58,450 nt of DNA, taken from positions 1 through 58,450 of the forward strand of contig JABMNK010000047.1 of the NCBI GenBank assembly GCA_013204595.1. The letters run 5' to 3'. Below the pieces are notes generated by a model. It was given only the letters and a program-made list of their open reading frames with translations. It was not told the DNA's origin and did no database searches. Source of the stretch: Flammeovirgaceae bacterium. GTDB lineage: Bacteria; Bacteroidota; Bacteroidia; Cytophagales; Cyclobacteriaceae. The position numbers and the translations under genes were made by a program. Positions 43,691 through 53,509 of the stretch are shown here, piece by piece (position 1 is the stretch's first letter; every line of letters starts with the position of its first letter).

Positions 43691-44548
43691 TCAAATTGCT
43701 TTTAAACTCATATCCAAACTTTTGTAGGAGTGGGTGAGTGCTCCCACTGAAATATAATCTACCCCTGTTTCTGCGATTTCTACGATGCTTTTTTCCGTAA
43801 TTCCTCCAGAAGCTTCTGTTTCGTATTTTCCTCCAATCAAGTCAACGGCTTGCCTCATTTCTGAGGGAAGCATATTGTCCAGCATAATTCTGTGAATACC
43901 CCCTACGCTAAGGACTTCTTTTAACTCTTGCAAATTTCGCACTTCAATTTCTATTTTTAACTGTTTACCCGATTTTTCTAAGTAAGAAATAATCGAGTTG
44001 ATGGCATTAGGAACCCCTCCGGCAAAATCAATATGATTGTCCTTAAGCATGACCATGTCGTAGAGACCAAATCGATGATTCAGGCCACCACCTATTGTAA
44101 CGGCCCATTTTTCAGCGAGTCTAAAATTCGGAGTGGTTTTGCGAGTATCCAAGAGTTTGGCCTTTGAATTTTTGATGAGATCGTTGAGAAAATGAGTATA
44201 AGTGGCGATGCCGCTCATTCTTTGCATGCAATTGAGCACTAATCGTTCTGCGGCCAGTACGTCACGGGCATTTCCAGTTACTTGAAATCCAATTTCTCCT
44301 GACAGGATCGGATCACCATCCTTTTTGAAAGGCTCAAAATAGATGTTTTCTGAAACAGTTTCAAAAATCAGTTTGGCCAGTTCCATACCAGCAACGATAC
44401 CAGCATCTTTGAACAGCAGTTGCGCATTAACTGCGGTGTTTGTTGAAATACTTCCTATCGAAGAGTGATCGCCATCCCCATGATCCTCTGCTAACGCATT
44501 TTGGATAAATTCTTGAAGTTTAGACGTTGATAAATAGTCAAGATACAT
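43691..44548 (-). CDS. nadC: Nicotinate-nucleotide pyrophosphorylase (carboxylating)
   Basis: Quinolinate phosphoribosyltransferase of de novo NAD synthesis. AEDHGDGDHSSIG at the N terminus, AERLVLNCMQRMSGIATYT, DTRKTTPNFRLAEKWAVTIGGGLNHRFGLYD, MLKDNHI and the C-terminal EASGGITEKSI are diagnostic. Length 285 is right. nadA and nadB are not adjacent. Confidence 0.97.
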   Translation of the reverse strand: MYLDYLSTSKLQEFIQNALAEDHGDGDHSSIGSISTNTAVNAQLLFKDAGIVAGMELAKLIFETVSENIYFEPFKKDGDPILSGEIGFQVTGNARDVLAAERLVLNCMQRMSGIATYTHFLNDLIKNSKAKLLDTRKTTPNFRLAEKWAVTIGGGLNHRFGLYDMVMLKDNHIDFAGGVPNAINSIISYLEKSGKQLKIEIEVRNLQELKEVLSVGGIHRIMLDNMLPSEMRQAVDLIGGKYETEASGGITEKSIVEIAETGVDYISVGALTHSYKSLDMSLKAI

Positions 44549-44571
44549 AGTGCTAAATTATTGCGTATGCA

Positions 44572-44964
44572 TTACTCCGTGCTAAAAGAGAGCGTAGACA
44601 AAACATGTTTTTTATTTTCTTCTTTAAAAAGTAGGTATACCCGGTAGGAAGCCCCTTCATAGGTCAAATATTCACCAATGATATAAAACATGCTGTTGAC
44701 TGTTTTTGCTGGGGTGGTAAATTGAAAATCTTTGACTTTGTTGGCGTTGAAAAATTCGCGCAGGGCTTTTTCGGCTGATACTTTATTTAGGTACTTAGTT
44801 TCCTCTTGTGTTTTCACTTTGGTGCTGATACCCATGTAATTCACAAGTTGGTGAGCGTTGCTCGCTCTTAAAGAGGTGGCTATATCTTGCAGGAGTTGAT
44901 CTTGAGCAATAACTCGAGTAAATAAACCAAAAATTACTAACGCATTAATGATTACTTTTTTCAT
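44572..44964 (-). CDS. DUF4783 secreted protein
   Basis: Signal peptide (about 20 residues, ending VIA) and a 110-residue SnoaL-like alpha-beta domain: AEKALREFFNANKVKDFQF, GEYLTYEGASYRVYLLFKEENKKHVLSTLSF. This is the DUF4783 pattern of Bacteroidota, function unknown, possibly ligand-binding. It is 24 bases upstream of nadC and divergent from gpmI. Confidence 0.85.
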   Translation of the reverse strand: MKKVIINALVIFGLFTRVIAQDQLLQDIATSLRASNAHQLVNYMGISTKVKTQEETKYLNKVSAEKALREFFNANKVKDFQFTTPAKTVNSMFYIIGEYLTYEGASYRVYLLFKEENKKHVLSTLSFSTE

Positions 44965-45047
44965 GATCAGACTAACGTGATAAAAAGAAGGAAAAAAATT
45001 CGTCTGTAAAATACAAAGAATTCATTCAGCCACATATACGGTTAGGT

Positions 45048-45055
45048 TATATTTG
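45048..45055 (+). promoter_or_regulatory. Candidate -7 element immediately before gpmI
   Basis: TATATTTG matches TAnnTTTG and ends only four bases before the gpmI ATG, so transcription would begin at or next to the start codon. No -33 TTTG is evident. Confidence 0.35.
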
Positions 45056-45059
45056 CTAA

Positions 45060-46580
45060 ATGGAAAAAAGAGTGATTTTAATGATTCTTGATGGTTGGGG
45101 AATCGCTACTGACAAAAACGTATCAGCAGTAGATAGGGCGTCAACTCCCTTTATAGACAGTCTCTATCCAAAATACCCCAACAGTACCTTAGAAGCCTCT
45201 GGGCTAGCGGTAGGTCTACCCGAGGGACAAATGGGCAACTCGGAAGTTGGTCACATGAATTTGGGCGCTGGCCGAGTGGTATTTCAGGATCTTGTAAAAA
45301 TCAATTTGGCCGCTGCAAGCGGTGCTTTTGTAATGGATTCGACACTAATAGATGCCTTTTCATATGCCAAAAAAGAAAATAAAGCTGTTCACTTTATGGG
45401 ATTGGTATCTGATGGAGGAGTTCATTCTCATATCAATCATCTTAAAGGATTAATTAATGCCGCGGAAAGCCATGGCTGCAAAAAAGTGTTTGTTCATGCC
45501 TTCACAGATGGGCGTGATTGCGACCCCAAAAGTGGGTTTAAATTCATGAGTGAATTAAAGGGACATTTGGATGGGCATGTGGGTAAAATTGCCTCTGTGA
45601 TAGGTCGTTATTACGCAATGGATCGTGACAAACGTTGGGAGCGTATAAAGTTGGCGTATGATGGTATGGTACATGGGGTAGGCAGCATGGCGAAAGATCC
45701 ATTGAGTGCTATTCAGGCTTCTTATCAAGAAAACATTACAGATGAATTTATTAAGCCAATAATTGTGGCGGATAAGCAAGGACAAGCCATTGGTCGAATT
45801 GCAGAAGGAGATGTCGTCATGTGCTTCAATTTTCGTACAGATCGTGGTAGAGAAATTACGGAAGTTTTGACGCAACATGATTACCCCAATGAGGGGATGA
45901 AAAAATTGAAGTTGCATTACCTGACCATGACCAGCTATGATGACACATTTGAAGGCGTCCAAGTAGTCTTTACAAAAGACAATCTAGCCAATACCTTGGG
46001 AGAAGTATTGGCGGGTGCCGGTAAAAAGCAGATTCGAATAGCCGAGACAGAAAAATATCCGCATGTGACTTTTTTCTTTTCTGGAGGTAGGGAAAGTGAA
46101 TTCATTGGAGAAAAGAGGTTGTTATGCCCATCACCCAAGGTGGCTACTTATGACCTGCAGCCAGAAATGAGTGCAGAAGACATTCAAAATGCCATCATTC
46201 CAGAGTTACAGTTGAAATGGCCAGACTTCGTATGTCTCAATTTCGCCAATCCAGATATGGTTGGACATACGGGTGTTTTTGAAGCGGCGATAAAGGCATG
46301 CGAAACGGTAGATCGTTGTGCGGAAAAAGTGGTAATGGCGGCACTGGAAAATGGATATACGACGTTCATTATTGCAGATCATGGAAATTCTGATTTTATG
46401 ATCAATAAGGATGGAACACCCAATACGGCCCATACGACTAATTTGGTTCCTTTAATTATAGTAGATCCAGTCTTGAAAGGTCCTTTAAAATCTGGTAAGT
46501 TAGGTGATTTAGCTCCCACGATTTTGAAATATATGGGGATTGAAATCCCAAAAGAAATGACAGGAGAAAATCTTATTTGA
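45060..46580 (+). CDS. gpmI: 2,3-bisphosphoglycerate-independent phosphoglycerate mutase
   Basis: Alkaline-phosphatase-superfamily mutase of glycolysis. VILMILDGWGI carries the N-terminal metal Asp, the phosphoserine is S61 in GQMGNSEVGHMNLGAGR, and FADHGN-type motif appears as IIADHGNSDFM, with NPDMVGHTG for further manganese ligands. Length 506 is typical. Two bases separate it from the lipoprotein gene downstream. Confidence 0.97.
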   Translation: MEKRVILMILDGWGIATDKNVSAVDRASTPFIDSLYPKYPNSTLEASGLAVGLPEGQMGNSEVGHMNLGAGRVVFQDLVKINLAAASGAFVMDSTLIDAFSYAKKENKAVHFMGLVSDGGVHSHINHLKGLINAAESHGCKKVFVHAFTDGRDCDPKSGFKFMSELKGHLDGHVGKIASVIGRYYAMDRDKRWERIKLAYDGMVHGVGSMAKDPLSAIQASYQENITDEFIKPIIVADKQGQAIGRIAEGDVVMCFNFRTDRGREITEVLTQHDYPNEGMKKLKLHYLTMTSYDDTFEGVQVVFTKDNLANTLGEVLAGAGKKQIRIAETEKYPHVTFFFSGGRESEFIGEKRLLCPSPKVATYDLQPEMSAEDIQNAIIPELQLKWPDFVCLNFANPDMVGHTGVFEAAIKACETVDRCAEKVVMAALENGYTTFIIADHGNSDFMINKDGTPNTAHTTNLVPLIIVDPVLKGPLKSGKLGDLAPTILKYMGIEIPKEMTGENLI

Positions 46581-46581
46581 T

Positions 46582-47127
46582 ATGCGCTATTTCCTCTATT
46601 TTTCGTTATTTTTTGCTGCGTGCTCTCTTGAGTCGGGTAACAAAAACACCGATCATTTATATTTTTCTATGGATTCTTTAGTTGCCGCACAAAGTCATTT
46701 GCTCTTTGAACAGCAGATGGGTTTTAAAAAAGAGGTTGAAATAGCAGGGAAAAAAGAGACTAAAAGATTTAAAGCGCAGGAGATTAATTGGTCATCTGAA
46801 CTTAAGATTTTTAAATCATTAGAATTGAATAAATCAAGTTTTTCAGGGGGTATTGATGTTCAAAGCGATGCTAAGGGAATCATCTACAGGGCAAAAAAAA
46901 CGACCAAGATACCTGTAAAGGAGCTTTTGATACGGTTTGATAATGGCAAAATAAAGACTATTACAGGTGTTTATCAAGACGACGATGCAGCCGCTGCATT
47001 TATTTCTAGAAGAAATTTTAAAATGAATTTTGTCGATGGAATGGTACGTTCCTTTGAAATATCGGGGATTCAGAAAATGGTAATGACAGATACGGCCACT
47101 TTCCAGGTAATGGCCGAGATTTTTTAG
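46582..47127 (+). CDS. Small lipoprotein of unknown function downstream of gpmI
   Basis: Signal peptide with lipobox (LFFAAC, Cys14) and a 165-residue mature domain. No family recognised. Features include a lysine-rich segment VEIAGKKETKRFKAQEINW and a beta-strand-rich C-terminal part (LIRFDNGKIKTITGVYQDDDAAAAF). Separated from gpmI by one base, so cotranscribed; converges with and overlaps the minus-strand 76-residue gene by four bases. Confidence 0.65.
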   Translation: MRYFLYFSLFFAACSLESGNKNTDHLYFSMDSLVAAQSHLLFEQQMGFKKEVEIAGKKETKRFKAQEINWSSELKIFKSLELNKSSFSGGIDVQSDAKGIIYRAKKTTKIPVKELLIRFDNGKIKTITGVYQDDDAAAAFISRRNFKMNFVDGMVRSFEISGIQKMVMTDTATFQVMAEIF

Positions 47128-47354
47128 ACAAATTCTTTGTGTTTTTTTGGTATTCGCGGACTTTCAGGGAGCGTCACTCCTGGAGGTAAATCGAGAGTGG
47201 GTACGGTATCAATGTCAAAAAGCAATCCACCGTCTTCGTCTTGGTCTTTTTTTTGCTGATGAGGATGCCTAATATTGAATTTTGTAAAAATCAGTAATAA
47301 CAAAATCATATAGGTAATGACACTTAAAAAGAGATCAAAATAAAATGCATTCAT
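47124..47354 (-). CDS. Small single-pass membrane protein with acidic/proline tail
   Basis: 76 residues: one hydrophobic helix (about 7-25), then a charged stretch (HPHQQKKDQDEDGG) and a proline-rich tail (DLPPGVTLPESPRIPKKHKEF). No recognised family. It lies between purE and the gpmI lipoprotein with little other coding in that gap, and its composition differs from an ORF shadow, so it is probably real. Confidence 0.55.
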   Translation of the reverse strand: MNAFYFDLFLSVITYMILLLLIFTKFNIRHPHQQKKDQDEDGGLLFDIDTVPTLDLPPGVTLPESPRIPKKHKEFV

Positions 47355-47474
47355 GAATATTAAGTTACAATATTTAAGTCAAACTAACCCAAAAAGGTAT
47401 TTATTTTCAAAACAGGATTCCATCGTATATTTTTCGGCCAGTCGATAAAAAAATAAGCAGATGTTTCAGTCCTT

Positions 47475-47999
47475 TTATTTGAAACCGATGGGCTTTCCTT
47501 TCCAGCCATTTCGTTCCAGATCAGCTGCATTTTCTAGTACTTTGCTTTCAAGTTTCTTTTTGAATTTTGTCAATTCCTCGGCGATTGAATCGTCAAATAC
47601 CCCTAAAATTTGGGCAGCTAATATACCAGCATTTTGGGCGCCATCGAGGGCAACCGTTGCGACTGGAATCCCCGCCGGCATTTGCAAAATAGATAACACA
47701 GAATCCCATCCGTCAATTGAGTTCCTTGATTTAACTGGGACGCCAATAACGGGTAAGGTAGTTATAGCGGCAACCATACCTGGAAGGTGAGCCGCCCCGC
47801 CGGCCCCAGCAATAATGACTTTGAGCCCTCTAGCTTTTGCTTTTTCAGCGTATTCGATCATTCGGTTTGGCGTGCGGTGTGCCGAGACAATAGTTACTTC
47901 AATTGCTACTCCAAGTAATTCTAATACTTCTGCTGCCTCAGACATTACGTCGAGATCCGACCGACTGCCCATAATAATTCCTACTTGTGGATTGCTCAT
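47475..47999 (-). CDS. purE: N5-carboxyaminoimidazole ribonucleotide mutase PurE
   Basis: Purine synthesis. GIIMGSRSDLDVMSEAAEVL, SAHRTPNRMIEYAEKAKARGLKVIIAGAGGAAHLPGMVAA and AGIPVATVALDGAQNAGILAAQIL are the class I PurE marks. ATG overlaps the purK stop by four bases (ATGA). Length 174 is normal for the class. Confidence 0.97.
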   Translation of the reverse strand: MSNPQVGIIMGSRSDLDVMSEAAEVLELLGVAIEVTIVSAHRTPNRMIEYAEKAKARGLKVIIAGAGGAAHLPGMVAAITTLPVIGVPVKSRNSIDGWDSVLSILQMPAGIPVATVALDGAQNAGILAAQILGVFDDSIAEELTKFKKKLESKVLENAADLERNGWKGKPIGFK

Positions 48000-49138
48000 G
48001 CTGTTACTTTTAATATTTGCTTAATTGCTTGTGCATATTCTTTTAGCGTTGATAACTTTTGATGCGTAATAGTGACATGCCCCATTTTTCTATAGGGTTT
48101 TGTTATTTTTTTTCCATAAAGATGGACATGAACACCATCGAAGGACAAGGCCTCCGTCATCCCTTCGTATCGGGCATTACCAGTATAACCGGCCTCTCCC
48201 AATAGATTGACCATGGCTGCAGGAACTAGTGTATTGGTATTCCCCAAGGGTAAGTTTAGGATCGCGCGTAGGTGTTGTTCAAATTGAGAAGTCTGATTGG
48301 CCTCAATAGTATGATGACCACTATTGTGTGTTCTAGGGGCTACTTCATTGACAAGTAGGTGCCCATCTTTGGTCAGAAACATCTCCACAGCCAATAAACC
48401 AACCATTTTTAATTTGGAGATCACTTCTATGGCTAGTAATTGTGCCTTCTGTTCCAATTGTGGAGAGATGTCCGCAGGAGAAAATAAAAATTCCACAAGG
48501 TTTGCTTCTGGATGAAAGGACAGTTCCACTGAAGGGAATGTGGCAACTTCACCACGTTCGTTTCTGGCGACAATGACGCTGATTTCACTTTGGAAATCAA
48601 TACATTTCTCCAAAATACCTGGTCGATCAAAGGCTTTATCAAGATCTTCTACCGTACGAATCATCTGAACACCACGCCCATCATAACCCTCAATGCCCAA
48701 TTTGTGCACCGCGGGGATCATCTCTTGATACCTCAGTACATCTTCTTTTGATTCTGTTAATACGTATTCGGCAGTTGGAATTCCTTGTGCACGATAAAAA
48801 TTCTTTTGTTTGCGCTTGTCCTGGATGAGCTCAATGACTTCTGGTTGTGGAAATACATTGACCCCATTTTGTGATAAGGTTTTTAAGGCGGCAGTATTTA
48901 CGTTTTCTATTTCAATTGTAATGAGATCCTTGTCTTTTCCGAATGCCAGGACGGCGTCATAATCAGTCAGATCGCCAATTGTAAAATGTTTGACCAAATG
49001 TGCACAGGGGGCATTCGGATCCGGATCCATTATGGCAATATCCAAGTTGAAGTTCATTGCAGATTGAATCATCATACGCCCGAGTTGTCCGCCGCCTAAT
49101 AATCCAATTTTAATATCTGAAATCTCTTTTTGCATCAC
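47996..49138 (-). CDS. purK: N5-carboxyaminoimidazole ribonucleotide synthase PurK
   Basis: ATP-grasp enzyme acting just before PurE. GLLGGGQLGRMM at the N terminus, DPNAPCAHLVKHF, the ATP-grasp lysine/glycine loop GIEGYDGRGVQMI, and EVAPRTHNSGHHTIEANQTSQFEQHLRA are diagnostic. Length 380. ATGs at 49138 and 49135 are both possible. purK-purE are translationally coupled. Confidence 0.97.
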   Translation of the reverse strand: MMQKEISDIKIGLLGGGQLGRMMIQSAMNFNLDIAIMDPDPNAPCAHLVKHFTIGDLTDYDAVLAFGKDKDLITIEIENVNTAALKTLSQNGVNVFPQPEVIELIQDKRKQKNFYRAQGIPTAEYVLTESKEDVLRYQEMIPAVHKLGIEGYDGRGVQMIRTVEDLDKAFDRPGILEKCIDFQSEISVIVARNERGEVATFPSVELSFHPEANLVEFLFSPADISPQLEQKAQLLAIEVISKLKMVGLLAVEMFLTKDGHLLVNEVAPRTHNSGHHTIEANQTSQFEQHLRAILNLPLGNTNTLVPAAMVNLLGEAGYTGNARYEGMTEALSFDGVHVHLYGKKITKPYRKMGHVTITHQKLSTLKEYAQAIKQILKVTA

Positions 49139-49265
49139 AATGCAAAGATGCTTAATTTGGAATAAATCGATATAAGAATCTAAGCATTAAGTGATAGGAA
49201 AGATTAAAACCAAATTATTTAATAAAAAAGTAGTTATAATTATTAAATGTTACCTTCTAGAGAGC

Positions 49266-51011
49266 TCATAATTTAGGTGGGCAATCTGAAACGCGGGCCC
49301 CAAATGCCGCACCTTCCCAATCGGCATCCGCCGCGCCAGACCAGTGCGCACTGGCCTCGTCGAAAGACAATGCGTGTACTCTGGAAAAGGCGCCATATTT
49401 TTCTATGGCGGTCACTTCGAAGCCAGCGTTTTGCCATTTTAACGTATCAGAAAATGCCCAACCATTTATTGGTGTGCATTCAGCATTGAATTTCAATGCT
49501 TGGGCCCTATAGTTTCCAGAAACGCTATCAAAGGTGACGATTGGTTCTATTCTTGGTGCTAGGACAGCACTTCTCAACGATTTATTCTGATCGATAAACC
49601 TCGAAATAGTTTGTACTATTCCTGACAAGATGGTCAGTCCTCCGGCAGCCCCTAAGGCCATAATGGTAACGCCATTTTTGGTAATTATGGTAGGCGCTAT
49701 GGTTGTTCTTGGCCTCGCTCCCGGTGCTTGATCGGTGCCTGATAAATATTCCCCCATAGTAGCGGCATAAACAAACCCAAGACCAGGTGTTATGACTTTG
49801 GATCCAAAAAGTGGCCCAAGGGTTTGGGTGATTGACACCACCATTCCTTGACAATCGGCTGTGGCGAAATGTGTGGTGTGATGACTGTTGGCTCCCCAGG
49901 TATTTCCAGACCAATCTACAGCAGAGGCTAGGTAATTTTGGGGATCAGCTAGGGTCGTGGTTTCTGCGCTTTTGGAAATAGGCTCATGTCGTATTTTCTT
50001 AGCTTGTTCTATGGCCCAAGATTTACTTGCAACAATGGATAGGTCGCCTTCCTCATAATCATCAAATCGGCTATTAGCGGCAATGGCTAAGGCTTGATTC
50101 ATTATGGTAGCCCATTCGACGTCGTTCATGCTTTGCAGGTCAAACTGCTCGAGAATGTTTAATGCCTTGACCACAAGGCCACCACCAGCAGGAGCGGCTA
50201 TGGTATGAATGTCATAATCACGATACTTGATAGTCAGGTATCTTCCATTAAGGGCTTTGTAATTAGCTAGGTCTGTGGCTGTCACAAAACCACCATTTGC
50301 GTGCATATCATCTGCGATGCGCTGAGCTGTTTCCCCGTGATAAAAGTCCATCCCATTTGTCTTAGCTATTCTTGTTAAGGTTTGGGCCAGATCAGGTTGC
50401 TTGAGTACTTCACCTACTTTATAATTAAGTGAATCTTGTTTTAACATTTGACGTCTCAATCCAGGATCTTGGCGCATGAATTTAAGGGCCACTTGATGAC
50501 GGGCCGCCTCACCTGGCAAAATCTCAAATCCTTGGGTCGCGATGTTGATGGCCGACTCCATGATGATTTCTAGTGGGAGTGAGCCATGTTCTTTGTGTAA
50601 TCTCATAAGACCTGCGACTAGTCCAGGAATCGCTATTGTGCCATAGCCAGAAGGCACTGGTTTCTCTGGCGCAAGGTAGGCTGCCGGGATTTCTGTCATG
50701 GCATTGTATGCCTGGAAGGAGCCATCTGTTTTTCTGATCAATATTTGACTTCTTCCACCGATGCCATTCATAGTAGGCTCAACGACAGCGAGTACAAATG
50801 ATGTTGCGATGGCTGCATCCGCAGCATTTCCCCCTATCTCCAAAATCCGTTGACCTGCAGCCGCGGCCAAAGGTTGGGCTGCTACCGCCATCCCTTGGGT
50901 AGATTGCGCGAATTGAGTAGATTTCGGTTCGCTTTTTTCGGGCTCTTTATTTTGGCAAGAGACCATAAATAGGCAGCTAAATAATGGGAGTAATATGTTA
51001 TTTTTCATCAC
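49266..51011 (-). CDS. ggt: Gamma-glutamyltransferase (lipoprotein precursor)
   Basis: N-terminal nucleophile hydrolase that self-cleaves before a threonine. Lipobox signal (LFMVSC, Cys19). The nucleophile is in HHTTHFATAD (T379-T380), compared with TTHxSxxD in the family; the earlier VVEPTMNGIGGR block replaces the usual GIGGGG. C-terminal GRLNP-like part and APRIEPIVTFD are present. Cleaves gamma-glutamyl bonds of glutathione-like thiols at the cell surface; in a bacillithiol organism the physiological substrate is uncertain. Length 581 fits a precursor. Confidence 0.9.
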   Translation of the reverse strand: MMKNNILLPLFSCLFMVSCQNKEPEKSEPKSTQFAQSTQGMAVAAQPLAAAAGQRILEIGGNAADAAIATSFVLAVVEPTMNGIGGRSQILIRKTDGSFQAYNAMTEIPAAYLAPEKPVPSGYGTIAIPGLVAGLMRLHKEHGSLPLEIIMESAINIATQGFEILPGEAARHQVALKFMRQDPGLRRQMLKQDSLNYKVGEVLKQPDLAQTLTRIAKTNGMDFYHGETAQRIADDMHANGGFVTATDLANYKALNGRYLTIKYRDYDIHTIAAPAGGGLVVKALNILEQFDLQSMNDVEWATIMNQALAIAANSRFDDYEEGDLSIVASKSWAIEQAKKIRHEPISKSAETTTLADPQNYLASAVDWSGNTWGANSHHTTHFATADCQGMVVSITQTLGPLFGSKVITPGLGFVYAATMGEYLSGTDQAPGARPRTTIAPTIITKNGVTIMALGAAGGLTILSGIVQTISRFIDQNKSLRSAVLAPRIEPIVTFDSVSGNYRAQALKFNAECTPINGWAFSDTLKWQNAGFEVTAIEKYGAFSRVHALSFDEASAHWSGAADADWEGAAFGARVSDCPPKL

Positions 51012-51094
51012 GATACGTATTGTTTTTGCTTTAACAATTTAAGTAAAAGAAAAACAAATCCCTTCAGAAAATATCTGAGAAGCACTAGAAGGAT

Positions 51095-53509
51095 TTAAGC
51101 GATGAATATTCGGTTCACACGCTGACTCACATTGGTCAAAATTTCGTAAGGAATCGTATTGGCCCAGTGGGCTAAATCTTCAATGGTTGGAGCCTCTCCA
51201 AAAACGATCACTGTTTCTCCCTCCTCACAGGGGACGTCGGTCACGTTGAGCATGGTCATGTCCATACAGATATTTCCTATAGTATCGACTAGCTGATTGG
51301 CAACCTTCATACGACCATGCCCATTCCCAAGTACCCTAGAATACCCGTCTGCATAACCAATAGGGACAGTGGCGATGCGCAAATTTCGATCGGCAATGCA
51401 CCCTCTCCCATACCCGATACTGTCCCCTTTTTTTACTTCCTTTATTTGAGATATCCTAGTTTTTAGGGTACTTATCGCGACAAGATTCAGTGACTTAGAG
51501 GGGTCAAACCCGTAAAGCCCAATACCGATTCGAACCATATCAAAGTGATATTCAGGAAATCTCACCACGGCGGTAGAATTAGCGGCGTATTTCAGTGGCT
51601 TCTCATATAGATGCTTGGTAAGCTGATGGTAAGCAAGTTCAAATTGCGCGGCTTGTTGTCTGGTAAAGTCATCGGCGCTCCTTAAATCAGCAGAAGAAAA
51701 ATGGGTAAATATACCTGCTATATTGACCGAATGACCTTCAATCAATGAGAGGATCAGCGGAACTTCTTCTAAGCTGAACCCAAGGCGGTGCATGCCCGTA
51801 TCAATTTTCAAATGGATATGAGGTGGATTGTCCAATGATAAAACTTTTTTAAGACCTGCCAAATTATAAATCTCAGGCTCCAGTCCAAATGGGCCGTATG
51901 AATCAAGTTGTTCCAAGTCAGGATTCATCACCATGATGGGAGTTTTGATTCCATTAGTTCTCAATTGAATAGCTTCGTCAAGATAGGCAACGCCCAAATA
52001 ATCAATTCTATGGTATTGAAGTAAGTTGGCTATTTCAAGACTGCCGCCCCCATAACCGAAGGCTTTGACCATGGCCATTATCTTTGTGTTGCCGGTGAGC
52101 AGATTTTTATATTGATTTAGATTGTTAATGATGGACTCAAGCCTTATTTCTAGCTGAGTTCGATGTTTTTTAGCTTCTAAAACACCAATAATGCGTTCTA
52201 ATGCAAATTTCCTCGCCCCTTTGACCAAAATCATCTCATCCCTAAAGGAAGGTGGATTTGTGAGAAATGCTTCAACGGAATCAAAAGAGATGGTTGGGGT
52301 TTCAAATAGCTCTTTAAATTGAGCGATGCGGAGCCCTATTGTGATCAATTTATTGATCTGATTGCCCACTAGAAGTTGATTAATGGCTTGGTAGAGGACT
52401 TGATCTGACATTCCAGATTGCTGAATGTCACTTAAAATGAGGGTTTTTTTTCCTCGCTGAAGTTGTTGTTTTAAAAAATCAAGGGCGACAGAAAGTCCTT
52501 GCAAATCATTGTTGTAAGTATCATCAATCAAATAGCAATTGTCTAGGCCATTTTTGATCTCCAATCTCATCTCCATTGATTTGAGTTTGTTCAGACCGAC
52601 TTGAATTTCTTTTTCGCTGAGTCCGCTAATAATGGCCGCAGTAATGGCGTGCAGGGCATTCTCTATCCAAATGTCAAACGAAAAAGGTAGTTGAAAATGA
52701 TAAGTCTGCTGCGCGTAATAGACTTTCGCAGTAGTTCCTGTCAGGGAGTAAAAGAAGCGCGCTTGGGGATCTGAAGTAGACCAATCAACAAGGGCATTTG
52801 GAAAAGTTTGTTTTAAATAGTCAAATATTTTTTGATGAGATCGACTGCATATGATGTGTCTGGTATTGGTAAAGAGTTTTGCCTTTTCCAAAATCTTCTG
52901 ATCGAGACTTGTGAATCCTAGATCATGGGCATGTCCAATATTGGTAAATATGCCGATATCGGGACGAAGAATTTGTGCTAAGGCGTTCATTTCCCCCTCT
53001 TGGGAGATACCGACTTCAAAAACCCCTACTTGGTGATGCGTATCCAATTGCCATACAGAAAGGGGGACCCCAATTTGCGAATTATAACTCTTGGGGCTTT
53101 TGGCGACAATCATTTTTTCAGATAGAAGGGTGGATAACCATTCTTTCACATACGTTTTACCATTGCTGCCTGTGATGCCGACTATCGGTATTTTATGCTG
53201 AGAAACTATATATTGACCTAATTCTTGGAGGCATTTTATGCTAGCGTGAACCAACAAAAAATTAGCTCCTGGATAATGGCCTATTTCCAAAAGCTGTTCT
53301 ACAACAAAACAGCGGACCCCTTTGTCATATAATGCTGGAATAAAGTCATGACCATTTCCTCGTTCACTTTTAATAGCAAAAAAAAGCAAATCATCCTGCG
53401 AAGCAGCCAGCCGTGAATCGTAACACAATTCCCGAATGATCGAGTCGCTGCTCTTGGCTATTTCTTTGCCCGAAACATTTTGAGTGAAAGTGGACCAAGT
53501 CAACTTCAT
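51095..53509 (-). CDS. Bifunctional MurF ligase / alanine racemase fusion
   Basis: Two enzymes in one 804-residue chain. Residues 1 to about 440 are UDP-MurNAc-tripeptide:D-Ala-D-Ala ligase, with the ATP loop GITGSNGKTYVKEWL and FEVGISQEGEMN. Residues about 445-804 are alanine racemase, with PLP lysine in MAMVKAFGYGGG, LKIDTGMHRLGF, RIGIGLYGFDPS and the catalytic-Tyr stretch SIGYGRGCIADRN. The fusion links making D-Ala to its use in peptidoglycan precursor and is common in Bacteroidota. It overlaps the GNAT gene by four bases. Confidence 0.93.
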   Translation of the reverse strand: MKLTWSTFTQNVSGKEIAKSSDSIIRELCYDSRLAASQDDLLFFAIKSERGNGHDFIPALYDKGVRCFVVEQLLEIGHYPGANFLLVHASIKCLQELGQYIVSQHKIPIVGITGSNGKTYVKEWLSTLLSEKMIVAKSPKSYNSQIGVPLSVWQLDTHHQVGVFEVGISQEGEMNALAQILRPDIGIFTNIGHAHDLGFTSLDQKILEKAKLFTNTRHIICSRSHQKIFDYLKQTFPNALVDWSTSDPQARFFYSLTGTTAKVYYAQQTYHFQLPFSFDIWIENALHAITAAIISGLSEKEIQVGLNKLKSMEMRLEIKNGLDNCYLIDDTYNNDLQGLSVALDFLKQQLQRGKKTLILSDIQQSGMSDQVLYQAINQLLVGNQINKLITIGLRIAQFKELFETPTISFDSVEAFLTNPPSFRDEMILVKGARKFALERIIGVLEAKKHRTQLEIRLESIINNLNQYKNLLTGNTKIMAMVKAFGYGGGSLEIANLLQYHRIDYLGVAYLDEAIQLRTNGIKTPIMVMNPDLEQLDSYGPFGLEPEIYNLAGLKKVLSLDNPPHIHLKIDTGMHRLGFSLEEVPLILSLIEGHSVNIAGIFTHFSSADLRSADDFTRQQAAQFELAYHQLTKHLYEKPLKYAANSTAVVRFPEYHFDMVRIGIGLYGFDPSKSLNLVAISTLKTRISQIKEVKKGDSIGYGRGCIADRNLRIATVPIGYADGYSRVLGNGHGRMKVANQLVDTIGNICMDMTMLNVTDVPCEEGETVIVFGEAPTIEDLAHWANTIPYEILTNVSQRVNRIFIA

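Noticed and set aside
45555-45962. 135-residue minus-strand ORF opposite gpmI
   Set aside because: Antisense to the mutase domain; no signal, domain or separate promoter.
49582-49914. 110-residue minus-strand ORF inside ggt
   Set aside because: Alternate frame of the gamma-glutamyltransferase gene around its nucleophile region; the ggt frame is clearly the coding one.
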